From Bombardia bombarda (taxonomy: Eukaryota; Ascomycota; Sordariomycetes; Sordariales; Lasiosphaeriaceae): a stretch of DNA of 64,000 bases. How positions within the stretch are numbered: the first letter of the stretch is position 1; the number at the start of each line of letters is the position of its first letter. Below are positions 11,103-24,150 of this stretch, one piece after another. The notes under the pieces are model-generated. The model made no database searches. It had not been told where the DNA came from and saw nothing but the letters and a program-made list of their open reading frames with translations. A program made the translations under genes and the position numbers. The DNA lies in assembly GCA_030512295.1 (NCBI GenBank), contig JAULSR010000001.1, positions 9,447,001-9,511,000 of the forward strand. Reading direction: 5' to 3'.

Positions 11103-12284
11103 TGTGGCGGATTAGGGGTTACAGGCACACAGGTCCTGACTACCCGGTTGGGTTATTGGGTAATTTGGATGACAGGTATATCCTTAATAATGATGATGAG
11201 ACGTCCGTTTCTTTTTCTTCGATTCAGGCAACTCTCACTTGAGGACTCACTTGAGCAGGCTACCTATCGAATTTCTGACGTGGCAGGAAACACCGGCCGA
11301 CGGCTAAGTACTGCTGCTGTTGCTGTTGCTGCTTAACAGAAGATGACGGGAAAGTTTGTCGTCTGTCTGTGTGGACGCATTTGTCGCTACACGTGTGAAG
11401 ATAACATGACTTTTCTGTCGTCAGATGGCGTGCAGCCAAAGCACTCTGTCTGTCTGCCTGTGAGATAAGCATCAATCAAGAGGAGGGGGGGATGCATGAA
11501 TGCGGCAAAGGTGCGCAAGGGGGAAAAAAAAGCAGGCTGCAACCGCACCACCTTTTCGGTGCCGTGGTGTGGGGGGAAAGGATCTGTGGAAGCGAAGCCG
11601 GACGCCGCCGCCGCTGCAGCGCCTCTAATAGCGATGCGGCATATCGGTGTGCGTGTGCGTGTCGGTTAGCTATACTAAACTATACCCATTTATGTATGTA
11701 AGGATGCATTACGCAGATAGAGGTAGCACTGGGGGGTATGGTTGGTTGGTTTGGTTTTCTATTTTGATTTATTCGACATGGCGAGCGAGGGCGGCTTCTG
11801 CCGCCATCGTCAATTCGGCGTCGGTAGGTCGATCGGCTGGTTCTTTTGCTTTTTGGCTCGCGAACGGCATCGGCTCGGCTACGGTCTGCGGATGTAGGTA
11901 TGTCATCATGGAGTTGGACCGGTTGTGGTTGCACCCAAAAGAGGAGGCTGATTCAGCGAAACCCGAAGCAAAGCTACGCCCTTTGATAGTAATAAAAACC
12001 TTACATACATGATCATACTTGCCTATACGCGATGATGTGACAGTTTATGCGGCTTATATACAGGTTGGGTGGTTACTGCACATGGTGTTACCATTTTGTT
12101 GTATAGCTTGGCCTGGCTTGGTAGATTGGTGGTATGCGGTGGTACTGGTGATGGTGGTGGTGGCGAGACCTCTTCAGAATACTGCAGTGTCTGTGCCTGT
12201 CTGTGACTGCCTACGTGATGTGTCTGTCTGCCTACTTATTCGCATGTCCATCTGCTCATCGATCGGACTGTCCGCCTAAATCCG

Positions 12285-12301
12285 AAAAAAAAAAAAAAAA
12301 A
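12285..12301 (+). repeat. A(17) homopolymer
   Basis: Seventeen consecutive A residues in the gene-free interval, a simple repeat of uncertain exact length. Confidence 0.9.
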
Positions 12302-12460
12302 GACCACACACCTACCTTGGACAAAATGACGAGCCAATCTGCAGTGATCTTCATCGACCATTGGCGAAGCGACGAAAAGCTTGGCTAACTGCAATTCTGC
12401 CTACTACGTAGTCTAATGGACTGTGATTGGATGGTCAGTTATCAACCAGTTATATGGGTC

Positions 12461-12500
12461 ATGTATGTATGTATGTATGTATGTATGTATGTATGTATGT
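12461..12500 (+). repeat. (ATGT)10 microsatellite
   Basis: Ten perfect tetranucleotide units in the gene-free interval upstream of ATG1; likely length-polymorphic. Confidence 0.97.
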
Positions 12501-15500
12501 CCCTGTAGGTATGTCTGTGCAGGTTGAAGGCACCGCTATCTTACCTTGACCTATTACTACCCATCACACACGCTGCACTTGTTGTGGATATCTCACCTGG
12601 CGGTGGTAGGTACCTAGGCAGGCACCTCCGTTACGACCTGGGGCCACTACCTATTTACTACCTACCTTACTTACCTACCCGCACCCGCGTCCACATCCGC
12701 ATCTACAACAGCAGCCGCAACCGGGGGCCCGCAGGTCATTGATCCGGAGTTGCTTGGCTTGCTCATGTTCCCGCTTGGCTTGGCTCGACTTGGCTTGACG
12801 CGTGGACCTATATGCACGTGTACGTGGGTTGTCTCCTGTCTGACCTCCTTTTTACACGATGTATATTTGCCAAGGTAGGGTTGCTAGTCAGTGTGCGAGT
12901 GAGTGTGTGAGGCGGAAGTGGTATGGGATGAAGATTAATATGCAGGCCGACCTAATTAGATGAGTGGACAGATAGGATAGGTTGAGTGCTCGACAAGGTA
13001 GGTACGTAGGTTTATGAGGCTGTTTACCTACTTGTCTGTTTGTAGATTTATTTGATTGGTATGTGGGTAGTATATAGAAATGAGATCGTGCAAGTGCAGT
13101 GGTTGTGTGACGAGATATTGGAAGAGGGTGTATGTGCACAGCAGGAGTGTCCCGTGCTACACGTATGTACGTATGATGATGGCTTAATGATGGGACGGTG
13201 GGTGATGATATATCAATAGTAGGTCTATATCTCGATCTTACATGCTTTCATGCCCAGGCTACAGAATCACATATCACATAGAAACTATTTACCTCATGTT
13301 CGTGCTGTGCGTGTGTGTTCGTATCAGGCATCTTCAGGGCTCAGGGGCGCGGCTGGCTGTGCCCAGGTTCTAATCGAAGAGGTGAGGCGAACATGATTGT
13401 GGTATTGTTGCTGGTGTTATATGACAGGTGTCTAAGATACGCTAACTGCTACAATCTATACACAGCATATATTGTCTGTCGTCAGTTGAGTTGAATCAGA
13501 CGGTTACGATCGAATGGTTATCTAGCAGCCTAGCCTAGCCCGGCCCGCTTGACGTTGGGTGCCTAGGCATCGCAAAACAGCGCGTAAAACGCGAGGCTTT
13601 CCGCAGCCTTGGATCTTTTGGGATCGTGTTGTCCGTCTCGTGCCGTTTCTTTTTGTGCCCTTCGTGCTGCACTGCACGGGGCAATAAAGTCTGTGTGTCC
13701 AGCTGTGTGGAGGTGGCACAGGCTATGTGTAGTACGCTACTAGTTTGTGAATGTGTCCCTGTGTATGCCTTGGGAGAGGGGAAAGAGTTGAGAAGAAAGC
13801 CTCGAATCGGGGGAGGAGGGATTCCAAACGGTATTTGCTTGGCCAATTCGTGAAGGTCGAATCACCCCATGCCGGTACCACCGGCTCTGCCTCCCGCTCC
13901 CGGCTGGGCGGCAATGCCGTTGATCCATTGATGCATTGACCAGCCAACCAGTCTCTTTGAGAGCAGGTTGTTTGTTTTCGTTTGTTTGGTTGTGGTGGTT
14001 GTCTGTAGTGTGTGTATGTAGGTACGAATACTGTGTAGACAAGTCTGGTTGGGGCAACATCTTTGGTGACCAACCAGGTGGATGGATGGGAGGATGGATG
14101 TTAATCCGCGGCGTCCTCGTTGTGCACTTTGTGTGTGTACCTTGGAGCCATTGGGCGGGAGAATCCGCGCGAAACTTACCTGATTGGATCTGGCAGACGA
14201 TGGAGGAGGACCCCATTCGGGATTGGGGGTCTCACGATCTCTATGCCCCCGCTTTTTTGGTGCATGTATGTACTGACATATGTGAGTCCGTGTGCGACGT
14301 GTGAGGGGCGTGAAGGGCGTGAGTTGGAGTGTGTGAGTGAGTGCCTAAGTCTAGGTATCTTGTATGTGATGTGAATGAGCGTGACTTGCACACAAACTCC
14401 CGTTTTAGTCTCTCAAATACGAAGATACGATAGTAGGTCGATGAGGAGGTGCTAGATAAACGGGATACCGCTTTCAATAGACTCATTCGCTTTGGCCTTT
14501 TGCATCCTTCCAGTATGTCCATATCTCACAGGACTTAATCCGGATGGGTGTGGCCGCTCCCTGTCCTGTCTTGTCCTGCCAGCTGCCATGGCTCGCATGG
14601 GGGGTGTGGTGTTGTTGCCGTGGCTTTGTGGGGTTCTGGCGGGAGTGAGTCAAATGGGCCAGGGGACTGGCTGGGTGGCTTGTTGCCATGGGGTTTCTGA
14701 GACGCGGCTGGAATAAAACGACAGCTTCTCTCTCGGAGATAGAAGGACCAAGCCTTATCTGATTATACCAGTATTGTTCTGGCCATTCTTTGTCTCTGGT
14801 TGATGATGTCTGATAACTACTGTCGGCACCCACCGATGATGACGCCCTTGGGTCTGGCTGGAACAAAGACTGTGATCCCCTGGCCGTTTACCCGTTTTCT
14901 CCTTTCAGGGGAGGACAGAGGTCGTTATTGCTGTTAGTGTAGGTCCAGTAAATCTACCGGCCAATCGTAGTGGTCAACGACGCAGTCACGATGCAGTCAC
15001 GAGAAGGCAGGCTCACTTGCCAGGTGCCAACCTCCCGTGAAAAACATCAGGTGACTGGGCTAGACCGTGGTTGGTTTAGAAAGACAGAGACGGTCTGGCT
15101 TTCGAAACTGGAACCTCGCAGCCGATCAGGTATGACTGACGGGGGGTGCATTACGGGAATAGTAGCGCAGGGGATCCAGACTCTCTTGGCCAGTTGTGTT
15201 TGGATACCGAAGTCCTGTAAGACCGATCACCGACCTGGCAATTAATTGGACCTGGCACTGCCCACTATCGGCTGCGCTGCCAGCTGCTGCTGGCGCCCGT
15301 ATTCCCCCGAAAACCAGAGCCCTCCCCACGCCCTTGGGAAAGCTGTGTCCTGGCTCGCTGGGTAGGCACTTCAGCAACAATTGCCTTCCCTGATTCAGAC
15401 TATCAGTAGCCAAGCCCAATTGACCAGAGGATAATAATGAAAATAATTACTGGCGCTCTTTGTTGCTTGATTTCTGCTTCAATGTTATCCAGCAATGAGC

Positions 15501-18500
15501 TACCCAGTACGTACCTTGCCAAGCTTGCCTCAAGCTTGCCTAGTTCGGACTCTCAGAGCACCCAGCCAGACGGGGGTGCTATCCCAATTATGACGTATCG
15601 GCCTCTCAGTCATGGACGATCTGTGTTTGAATTCAACACGCACACTGTGTAATACTACTTCTCTCTTCCCTTTTTCCCCCCGTCACCCTCCCTCCACGAA
15701 GGCAACCTGATTTAAGTTGGCTGTTGGGAACGAACCGGTAATCGTGCAAAGCACCAACTATCCGTAACTGGGGGAGTCTGTCTCTCGCTCTCATTCGCTC
15801 CGGGCCAGAAAGGGGACCAAGGAACATCTATCCTTCTGGTATCGAGAATCCCTGCTCGATTGTTTGTTGTTGGCTGGCCGCCCGATAAGGGGTCTCCGGA
15901 GATCCAAATGCAAGGTGCGATAACGGAAGCGGTTGCTCTTCATGGCGGCCGTCCACCCTCGTGTCTGGTTGCTGTGGGGCGCCTATTGGGGGTAGCACTG
16001 GGGGAACCACACTGTCTCGAGCCTGTTTAGCTACACGATACATGTACCTGCTGTTAGTACGGCAAAAGCTGGCAGCTTGAGAATTGACCAATCTTATCCG
16101 GTGCTCTTAACAGAGCACGGGTAGTAGCTCAACTTTGCTTCTGTCGTGGCACACTGGGCACACAGGGGCCCGCTGGACCGCTGGACCGCTGCAGCAGGAC
16201 AGCCTCACTTCGCTCACCACCCTGATCACTCACTCATGATGAAAGCCTCGGGCCCCGAACATGGTCCTGCTGTGGTAGCCAGATCAAGCAAACGCCACCG
16301 GCTGCAGGCGCCAATTCAGCCATGGCGAGCAGCCAAGCAGGCATGAAACTGCAAGCCTGCATCGGGTGCAGGACAGACGAACTTGGTTGTGTTTGTGGTG
16401 TTTGTTGATCTGGCAGGTTTTGATCGATTTTGCCAACATTGACCAAAGACAGATGAGGCTGTCGTTGGTCGCCCTCTAGGCTTGCAAGCATACCAAGGCC
16501 CGGATGTACGCTTCTGGCAATCACCCACTCCATGGTCTCAGGGTGTCAGCGACGAGGGGGTTTGTCGAATGTCAAGTCTTCTCCCAGATACGCTCTGCAG
16601 TAGTGCACATGGGACTGGTTCCCCATGCCACCACCCTCGACACACACAAACGCTCGGCACCCTCGTCGTCTGGTGGTGTCTCGGCGATCCCATGTACCTG
16701 ATGCGTACCGTATGGCATGGGCCAAGTATAAGCAGATGGCGCCCAGATAGTGTAGATGGTCAGCACCAAAACACCATCGAGGTACGGACGTGTGCTACGC
16801 TGTTACGCTGCTACGCTACCCGCCAGGACACCTACCTTCACAACAAACGGTGGTGGATAAAGGGCACCACCACCAGGCCTCTCAGGTTGCCACGACATAT
16901 TTACATACCTAGATGGACAGTATATTGCCCTGCAGCGCTAATGCCAGAACTGGTGCGTCGGATGCTCCCTGCACGGCAATAGCTTTATGTACCACGATAG
17001 ACTGGGAGACTGGGAGGATGAGGATTATTTACGGATACCTGAGGTGATCCTTGATCGGGTCTGGCCCCCGGTTGGCTGGCCATTCGTTGCGCATGTCTAG
17101 CGACAAATAGGCTGCTACTCACTTGTTCCATCCATGAACATGGTCGCTTTGGAAGCGCCCCAGAACCCCAGTTAGCTTCTAGTGGTCCAGGTTGTCAATA
17201 CCTACACTAGGTACCTACGTAGGTATGGAGGCGAGTAGCTGCAGCGCGGCAGCTAGCGGGTCATATCCCTATCAGTCACTGATCCACCTGCTGCAGAGTA
17301 TCTCGAAGACGGGAGGTATCTTGGGTCCGAATACTTGTGTGAGTGGTCGTGGTCACCACAGCAGATACCTGGATGTATGTACCTACCTATGCACATACAT
17401 GATAAGTAAGGTACCAAATGTGATTGAAGTCGAGGTAAACAGTCGGCAGGTAAGGTAGGCTCGTTGTAGGTAACCGCGGACCGTATCCGTACACCAGATG
17501 AAACAGCAGCAGCAGCTCTAGTTTGCTACTTTGCAATCTAGATAGATTACGTGCTTTTTGTGCTTTTGCCTCCGGGCTTATTCATCTACTTCCGTCGTCT
17601 GTAGCGTGATCTCTGGCGTCTGTCGAGCTCACCGTCTCCCGTCGGCCCCGAAGACGCAAGACAGGCGGGAAATGATGGATCGATGGCGACTGCTTTTGTG
17701 TTTCTGGTTCCAGCGGGTCTGCCTTCAGACCTTCGCTCCTTCCATCCTGCCTGCCTTGCCTGTCTCCTGTCTCGGCTGGTGGCTTCCAATCCATTGCTTG
17801 CTTGGTCGGTCGCAGAGGTGCCCAGTGGGTCCCCCAAGTGATTGTGTTATCAGAGAGCCTCCCTTATCGCAAAATGCCGACTTAGCGTGGCACTCAGTTC
17901 GCTACGTAACTGTGCCTCACATGTACTCATGAAGTACCCCAAATCAGCAGATCGTCTCTGGAGGAGCTTAAAAATGCCCAGCGTGGACCTGCAGGGGAAC
18001 GCAAGAGTGACTTTGTCTTCTTGACAGTGGTCTTTACAGTCGAACGCACTGGGGAGCATTGGCACCTCGGTAGTGCATCACGAGTGCGGTGTCACTGGGT
18101 CCCTGTCGTTTGTTCACTCGCGCTCTCCAAGTTGTCGCTTCCAGTCGCTTGTCGCTCCGTCACTCGTCACTTGCTCAACGCTCCTGTGCTGTGAACCACT
18201 GGCAACGAACTACGACGGCCACACTACGACGGGAGACCACCACCACGCCGCATCGGTACCCACGTCTACACGCTCTTGCACAGTGTCCTGCAGACGACTG
18301 CAGACGACTTGCAGACAGCGGGTCTCCATTTCCATCCAGTCTCCACCCCCCAAACCCAGCTCCCCCAGCTCCCCCAGCACTCCTGGCAAGGTCCCCTACT
18401 TTTCTGCCGCCGTATCCCATCCATCACACTCCGTAACAGGCGTGTCATCGCCTCTCTTTCTGTCTTTTTCTTTCTTCCCTTCTTTCCCAAACCTCACTCC

Positions 18501-19334
18501 TAGCAACGGATACCCTTGGCTCTCTCCCGCTGCTTTTTCGATTCAACTCGATAGCCCATCCCTCTTTTTCGTGCTGCGCATTTTCGCATCCCTCGTCTGT
18601 GTAGGTTCAAAGCTCAAGGCCACCTAGAAGCAAGGGCACACTTCCAGGGCACTTGCCATCAGTCTGCAGGCGATCGAGTCTGAGTCATTGAGTTGACCTT
18701 GGACATCAGTGTGCCGTGGAGCTACGCTACCCTACGGGCCTACACTACCTATTACCGCTACTGCTCCCGCTACCGCTACCTACCACCACTACCACCACCA
18801 CTTGATACGTGATACGTGATACCGATATACTCAGGCACAGTCGGCATCCAACAACCTAGCTTGGGCGCCTTTCGCCGTGCCTCACCCGTCGTTTCCCCAG
18901 ACTAAACCACAGCCGCTACCCGACCGACCCTGTGCTTTTCCATCGGCCGCATAACCCACTGGAGCAAGCAATCATCTCTGTGTTGACGTGTGCCTCCAGC
19001 TTCCCAACGTTGAGCAGTGCTGCATCTCCTCGCCCTCCTCCTCCTCGAACCCACAAAAGAAGCACGGCGTCTTCTCTTTCCCCGGCCGGGAACCTTCGAG
19101 GACAGCACACAGCACACACGCACAAGAGTCACCGTCCCCCGATCTCGTTAGCCTATACAGGTTCCACTCGACCTATCGGATCCCCCTTACCAACGTTTGA
19201 TCACAAGCATCTCTCGAGCTTGACACTCCACGCCCAACACAGCATCCCCGACACCTCCTTTCACTGCTGCCTTGTGCACCTTACCTTCCCAAACCCTCCC
19301 TACCTTGTGCACCGTCAACATCGTCTGTGTATAC

Positions 19335-19376
19335 ATGACGACCAAGCTCCTCGTCGACGTCTTCCGAATACTCTAA
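19335..19376 (+). CDS. 13-codon upstream ORF in the ATG1 leader
   Basis: An ATG at 19335 opens a 13-codon frame (MTTKLLVDVFRIL) ending in TAA at 19374-19376, 63 bases before the ATG1 start. I saw no other ATG in the roughly 300 bases before it. If the transcript starts upstream, ribosomes would meet this first. Whether it is translated or regulatory is inference; Atg1 expression is nutrient-controlled in other fungi. Confidence 0.35.
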   Translation: MTTKLLVDVFRIL

Positions 19377-19439
19377 GCCCACGGGCTCTCTTCCACCCCA
19401 GCCAACTTCCTGTCCTCGTCAACCCCCTCGCAGGAAGCC

Positions 19440-22400
19440 ATGGCGGAACGACCGTCATCCACATCTTCGAGGAGGGCCAAATTCGCCGATGATACTGTTG
19501 GCCAGTTTGTTATAGACAAGGAAATTGGAAAGGGAAGCTTTGCTCAGGTCTATTCTGGCCGACACAAGGTCAGACCCACCCTCACCATTCCCCTTCCCAA
19601 CAATCCACTCCGTGCAACCCCCAGACATAGCGGTAGCTCTTTGAGCTGCCATCACTTGGATTCCATGAAAGTCGATGTGCATGTTAGACGTATCTTTCAC
19701 TGAATGCTTGTTGTGTATGCTGCAACTGCTAATCATGCTTCTCTGCTGTAGGTCACCGGTGCTTTGGTAGCCATTAAGTCTGTGGAGCTCGCCCGCCTAA
19801 ATAAGAAGCTCAAGGAGAACCTATATGGAGAGATTAACATTCTAAAGACCCTTCGTCATCCTCATATCGTGGCACTTCATGACTGTGTCGAATCGAAAAC
19901 ACACATCAACCTGATTATGGAGTATTGCGAGCTCGGAGACTTGTCGTTGTTTATCAAGAAGCGAGAGAGGCTGCTCACCAACCCAGCTACTCACGACATG
20001 GCACGCAAGTACCCGAGTGCTACCGATTCGGGCTTGAACGAGGTTATTACTCGCCATTTCCTGAAGCAGCTAGCCAGCGCTCTCAAGTTCTTGCGGGCAG
20101 GGAACTTCGTCCATCGTGATGTCAAACCACAGAATCTACTCTTGCTTCCTTCCCCCCAATGGAGGGATGCCAACAAATCGGCGAATCAAATATTGAGCGC
20201 GAGCCATGACTCTCTAACACCTGCAGCTGGACTAGCATCACTCCCAATGCTCAAACTAGCCGACTTCGGGTTTGCTCGTGTCCTTCCCTCGACATCCCTC
20301 GCCGAGACACTGTGCGGCTCACCGCTTTATATGGCGCCTGAGATCCTCCGCTACGAACGGTATGATGCCAAGGCAGATTTGTGGTCAGTGGGCACAGTGC
20401 TGTTCGAGATGGCAACAGGAAAGCCGCCTTTCAAGGCCAACAACCATGTTGAGCTCCTGAGGAGGATAGAGGCAGCCGAAGACCAGATTAGGTTTCCCAG
20501 AGAAAGCAACGTCAGCGCCGATACCAAATCTTTGATTCGGTCCCTCTTAAGGCGAAATCCAGTAGAGCGAATGAGATTTGAGGACTTCTTCGAACATCCT
20601 GTTGTCACTGGCCCTATTCCCAATCTTGTCGAGGACGACATTCCCAGGGAGGACCGCCGTGTCTCAAGAGAGACCAGAACTGCTGCCAGGACCGATGAGC
20701 TGCTCCTACCCTCGCGAAGGCAATCCGTTCGGCGATATGGTACGGACCAGGAGGTTGCTCGCGATGTCAGTGGTGCTCCTCTGTCACCCAAGCCCCGCCG
20801 ATCTTCCCCACTCGCAACACCTATTGAGACCAAGGCAAATCCCTTGGATCAAGCTGTCGGCACTCGGGATCGTATGAGCTACTCTCCTCGAAACGATGGG
20901 GGAGAAGGACTTGGAATCAATCGCCCACCCCACCCGGCTCACTCCTCCTCTGCACCAACCCGGCCGGTTTCATACACTGATCGACTCAGGCGGTTCTCCA
21001 ACACATCGGTAAGGACGCCAACTCGCGAAGCACCGTCGCCGTCGACTTCAGTCCTCGACGAAACGACCAAAGCCAGGCAAATGGGCAGAGTGGCCCAGCA
21101 ACAATCGCTTACCAAAGAAGAACAGGCTGCCCAAGATGTTGCCTTCGAGCGTGATTATGTCGTGGTGGACAAGAAGCATCTCGAGGTGAATGCATTGGCA
21201 GACCAATTTTCGTTGTATCCGCCACAGATACAGTCGCCCAAATCGGGGCAGATGATTAGGCGTGCAACGCAGAATGGAAACCCCACATATGTTACTGGTG
21301 CGACCCCCAGCCCACCTTCCCGGAATCACCAATTAACACAAGGTCGCAATGACCATTATCGTCAAGGGTCGTACGATAAATCGCTTTCCAGCAGCCCTGG
21401 CTCGACGACTTCGGTAATCTCGAAAGCCATTCAAGACGCGAGCCTTCGCCTGTTCGGTTACCGATACGCGCCACAATTGTTGAAGGGCCAGTCGCCACCT
21501 CAGATTTACAGCCCCTTCCCGGTCTATCCAACACCGACGGCACCGGTTGGTCTAATTGGGGACGGGAAGCAGAGCACACCTGTTGATGAGGACTCTCGTG
21601 TTGCTCAATGCATAGAGGAATACGCCACACGAAGCGACGTCGTATACGGCTTTGCTGAAGTGAAGTATAAACAACTCGTCCCTTTGGCCCCATCCACGGA
21701 TCATGGGCTCGGCGGTATTTCTGCCGATAAACTCTCTCCCGAGGATGATGAGGGACTCACTGTGGAAGCGGTGGTCTCGTTGTCGGAAGAGGCCTTGGTT
21801 CTATACGTCAAGGCATTGACGCTGCTTGCGAAGCCTATGGATATTGCTAGCCTATGGTGGTCGCGCAAGCATCGGACGGAATCCAGCGGCAGCCCTCACT
21901 CGGCAGCTCGAGACTCGACAAACGGTCAAGCCTTGGGCACAAGAATTAATGCGGCTGTCCAGTGGATTCGATCTCGTTTCAATGAGGTTCTGGAGAAGAC
22001 AGAGATAGTCCGACTCAAACTGATTGAGGCGCAGAAGCACCTGCCCGAGGATCATCCCAGCCACCCGAGTAATCACCGAATCGATGTCATTTCTACAAGC
22101 AGCTCCAGCACTGAAGGGGTCATTCTCAACCCGGGCATCAGCGCTGAAAAGCTGATGTACGACCGTGCTCTTGAGATGAGCCGCGCCGCTGCCATCAATG
22201 AGATTGCTAACGAAGATCTCCCTGGCTGTGAGATTTCGTACGTCACCGCCATCCGCATGCTTGAGGCTGTCCTGGACCATGATGATGACCACCTGCCAAA
22301 GCGTCGGTTTTCAACTTCTTTAAAAGACGAAAAGTCTGTCAGTATGCGGGAGGAGCTCCCGAGTGAGATGACCAGCGATGATCAGCAGGTTGTTCATAAA

Positions 22401-22626
22401 GGTAAATATTATTTACCTATTACGTTGTTTTATTTCCTTGGGGAAGCATCGTGCTAACTGTTCAATCATAGTGATCCAAATGGTCACCGGCAGACTGGCA
22501 ACCGTGCGGAAGAAGCTGCAGAATATTGCAACCGCCGCGAGGGTGCATGGACAGCAGCAACAGCAGCAAAACTTGTTGCGACGACGCAGCGGTGACATCA
22601 CTCCTCGCAGCGTACCTGCCTCTTGA
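19440..22626 (+). CDS. ATG1: Serine/threonine protein kinase Atg1 (autophagy initiator)
   Basis: Kinase that starts autophagosome formation with Atg13/Atg17 at the phagophore assembly site. Exons 19440..19568, 19752..22401 and 22472..22626 give 977 aa, the size usual for filamentous fungi. Introns are 183 and 70 bases. Kinase features: glycine loop [10 protein letters not shown] near residues 29-38, VAIK lysine at residue 52, [12 protein letters not shown] near 164-175, DFGFARV, and [11 protein letters not shown]. The catalytic domain ends near residue 300, followed by a long Ser/Pro-rich linker. A helical C-terminal region (from [20 protein letters not shown] to the end) matches the Atg13-binding domain of the family. 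The last exon adds a polyglutamine run and a basic tail. The first intron falls just after the glycine loop ([13 protein letters not shown]), which fixes the splice sites. Confidence 0.96.
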
Positions 22627-22942
22627 CAGAAGTCAGATTTTGATGATTGACGAACAATGATGAATATATCGGAGCATCATTACGAGCTCACGCCCCACGG
22701 CTACCATTTCAGTCTCCCTTCCTTTGGACTGCCAAACACGGTTTTTGAGGGGCTTTCTTTTTTTTTCTGTGCTATCTTAATCAAGAGGGCCAACCATACA
22801 AAGGAGTTGGAGGGTTGCTTTTTATATCGTTTCATATTTATTATACTGTCGGGCATGCTTGGTCAGCCTTTTAGGTGATCACTGCTCCGGATAATGGCGT
22901 TTAGGGACAAGGCTGGTCAGCCGTAATGGCATTCATTTTCTA

Positions 22943-22969
22943 TTTTTTTTTTGGGGGGGGGGGGGGGGG
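22943..22969 (+). repeat. T(10)G(17) homopolymer pair
   Basis: Ten T followed by seventeen G on the plus strand, 0.3 kb past ATG1. The run is hard to sequence, so the real length is uncertain. Confidence 0.85.
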
Positions 22970-24122
22970 TTGTTTTATATTCGAGTTGATCACTCGACCC
23001 CGTGCGATGGTGACTCATTGTTGTCATAGGGGGGGATGCGGATTCTTCCAGGAGTCGAACATGACGCAGACAAGGGACTGGTTGCATAACTGGAGATTTA
23101 CCCTGGCATATGAGAGAATGGGACCATAGCTATTAGGGAAAAGGGGAGAAAGGGGGGCAAATTCGGTGTGTGTCAATATTGAGGAATTTCCGGGTCCTTC
23201 CTTTTTTCCTTTTCTTTTTTTTAGGAAGGAGGTATGTTGTGTGGTGTTGTGTGGTCGGACGGTATCCAGCACAGCAGCATACTAGCAGGATAATCGGCAG
23301 AATAGGGTCGGCTACCTATTATCTGTCTGTATGATTTTCTGTCTCTGTTGTGTCATCCAGCCATGCCTCTATGTGCATGTCTTGTCAATTGAATTGCTTG
23401 GATGGGTTAGAGAGCTTTGGGCCCTTGGTTGGCTGGCTGTCTATTCCTTATTCTTTTGGGGGGGACAGGGGGGGGGGGGTCATTGTCTTTCTTTTGTTTT
23501 GCATCTTCATCCATCCCAGCGTTTGTATAAACTAGATTGGTTGCCTCTCCTGACTGGCTTGAGTGTCATGTCGGGGAACCTGCGATGTGATGTTATGTTA
23601 TGTTATTGTTACTGTTACTACTGCTGCTACCACTACTACCATGCTGCTGTTCGGGTATGAGCATTGTTTTTGTTGCTGTATGCTTTGGTTTATTGGTGTA
23701 TCTAGCATAGCCAGGAGAAATACAGGATATGAGTATGAATATGATGATTCATGAATATTTGGGGCTGGATGTGGGTATAGTTAGGAGATGTGTACCTAGT
23801 TGATAGATGTTGTGGGCATTTGCCCCTTCCTTTCACTGTAATATTTCCAGTACTCAAGCTCACCAAGCTCGTCAAGGTACGTACCTATGTCTAGAGTTTT
23901 CGGGAGGGTTGATCCTACTGCTTGTTTCATAGTTTGTTGATAGAAGGCGTGTTGGCGTGGTTCTTCCCTGTCTATATCAAGGTTTGTCAATAGTCTGTCG
24001 ACTTTCCGGACATTTGACCCGGCGGTTTGTTCCACATCTCTTTGCATTTCAAATGGCTATCTAGGTTGAAGCAGCTTGCTACATTTTATTAGATCGACAG
24101 GTATATAGGCCGAATGGCTTAT

Positions 24123-24150
24123 ACCACCACCACCACCACCACCACCACCA
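24123..24150 (+). repeat. (ACC)n trinucleotide microsatellite
   Basis: About nine perfect ACC units in the gene-free interval between ATG1 and the zeta-like kinase. Confidence 0.95.

Larger units (their letters stand above)
11103..19439. other. 8.3-kb interval without a supportable protein gene
   Basis: Between the aminotransferase stop and the ATG1 start I find no reading frame with recognisable domains, codon bias or fungal splice structure. The longest open stretches (under 190 codons) are low complexity, or lack an ATG and any family resemblance. The interval holds a 10-copy ATGT microsatellite, a 17-base A run, and many TACCTA/TAGGTA words, for example at 12608-12616, 12650-12680, 12995-13010, 17200-17226 and 17376-17392. 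The last kilobase is pyrimidine-rich and presumably includes the ATG1 leader. Non-coding RNA or regulatory function is possible but not shown. Confidence 0.6.

Noticed and set aside
13740..14216. Minus-strand open frame of 158 codons
   Set aside because: Composition of translated microsatellite-like DNA (His/Thr/Pro runs), no homology recognised.
16482..16982. Open frame of 166 codons in the gene-free interval
   Set aside because: No recognisable domain, codon bias or intron structure; surrounded by repeats.
18486..18510. Stretch resembling the start of 5.8S rRNA (caacggat...cttgg)
   Set aside because: Only about 20 bases resemble it, and no rRNA sequence follows; chance similarity.
18073..18627. 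Open frame of 184 codons upstream of ATG1
   Set aside because: Ser/Pro-rich, no family resemblance, no splice partners; looks like pyrimidine-rich intergenic DNA.
18932..19492. Open frame of 186 codons overlapping the ATG1 start
   Set aside because: It opens with GTG and contains no ATG at all, so it cannot be an ordinary eukaryotic uORF; composition is low-complexity leader sequence.
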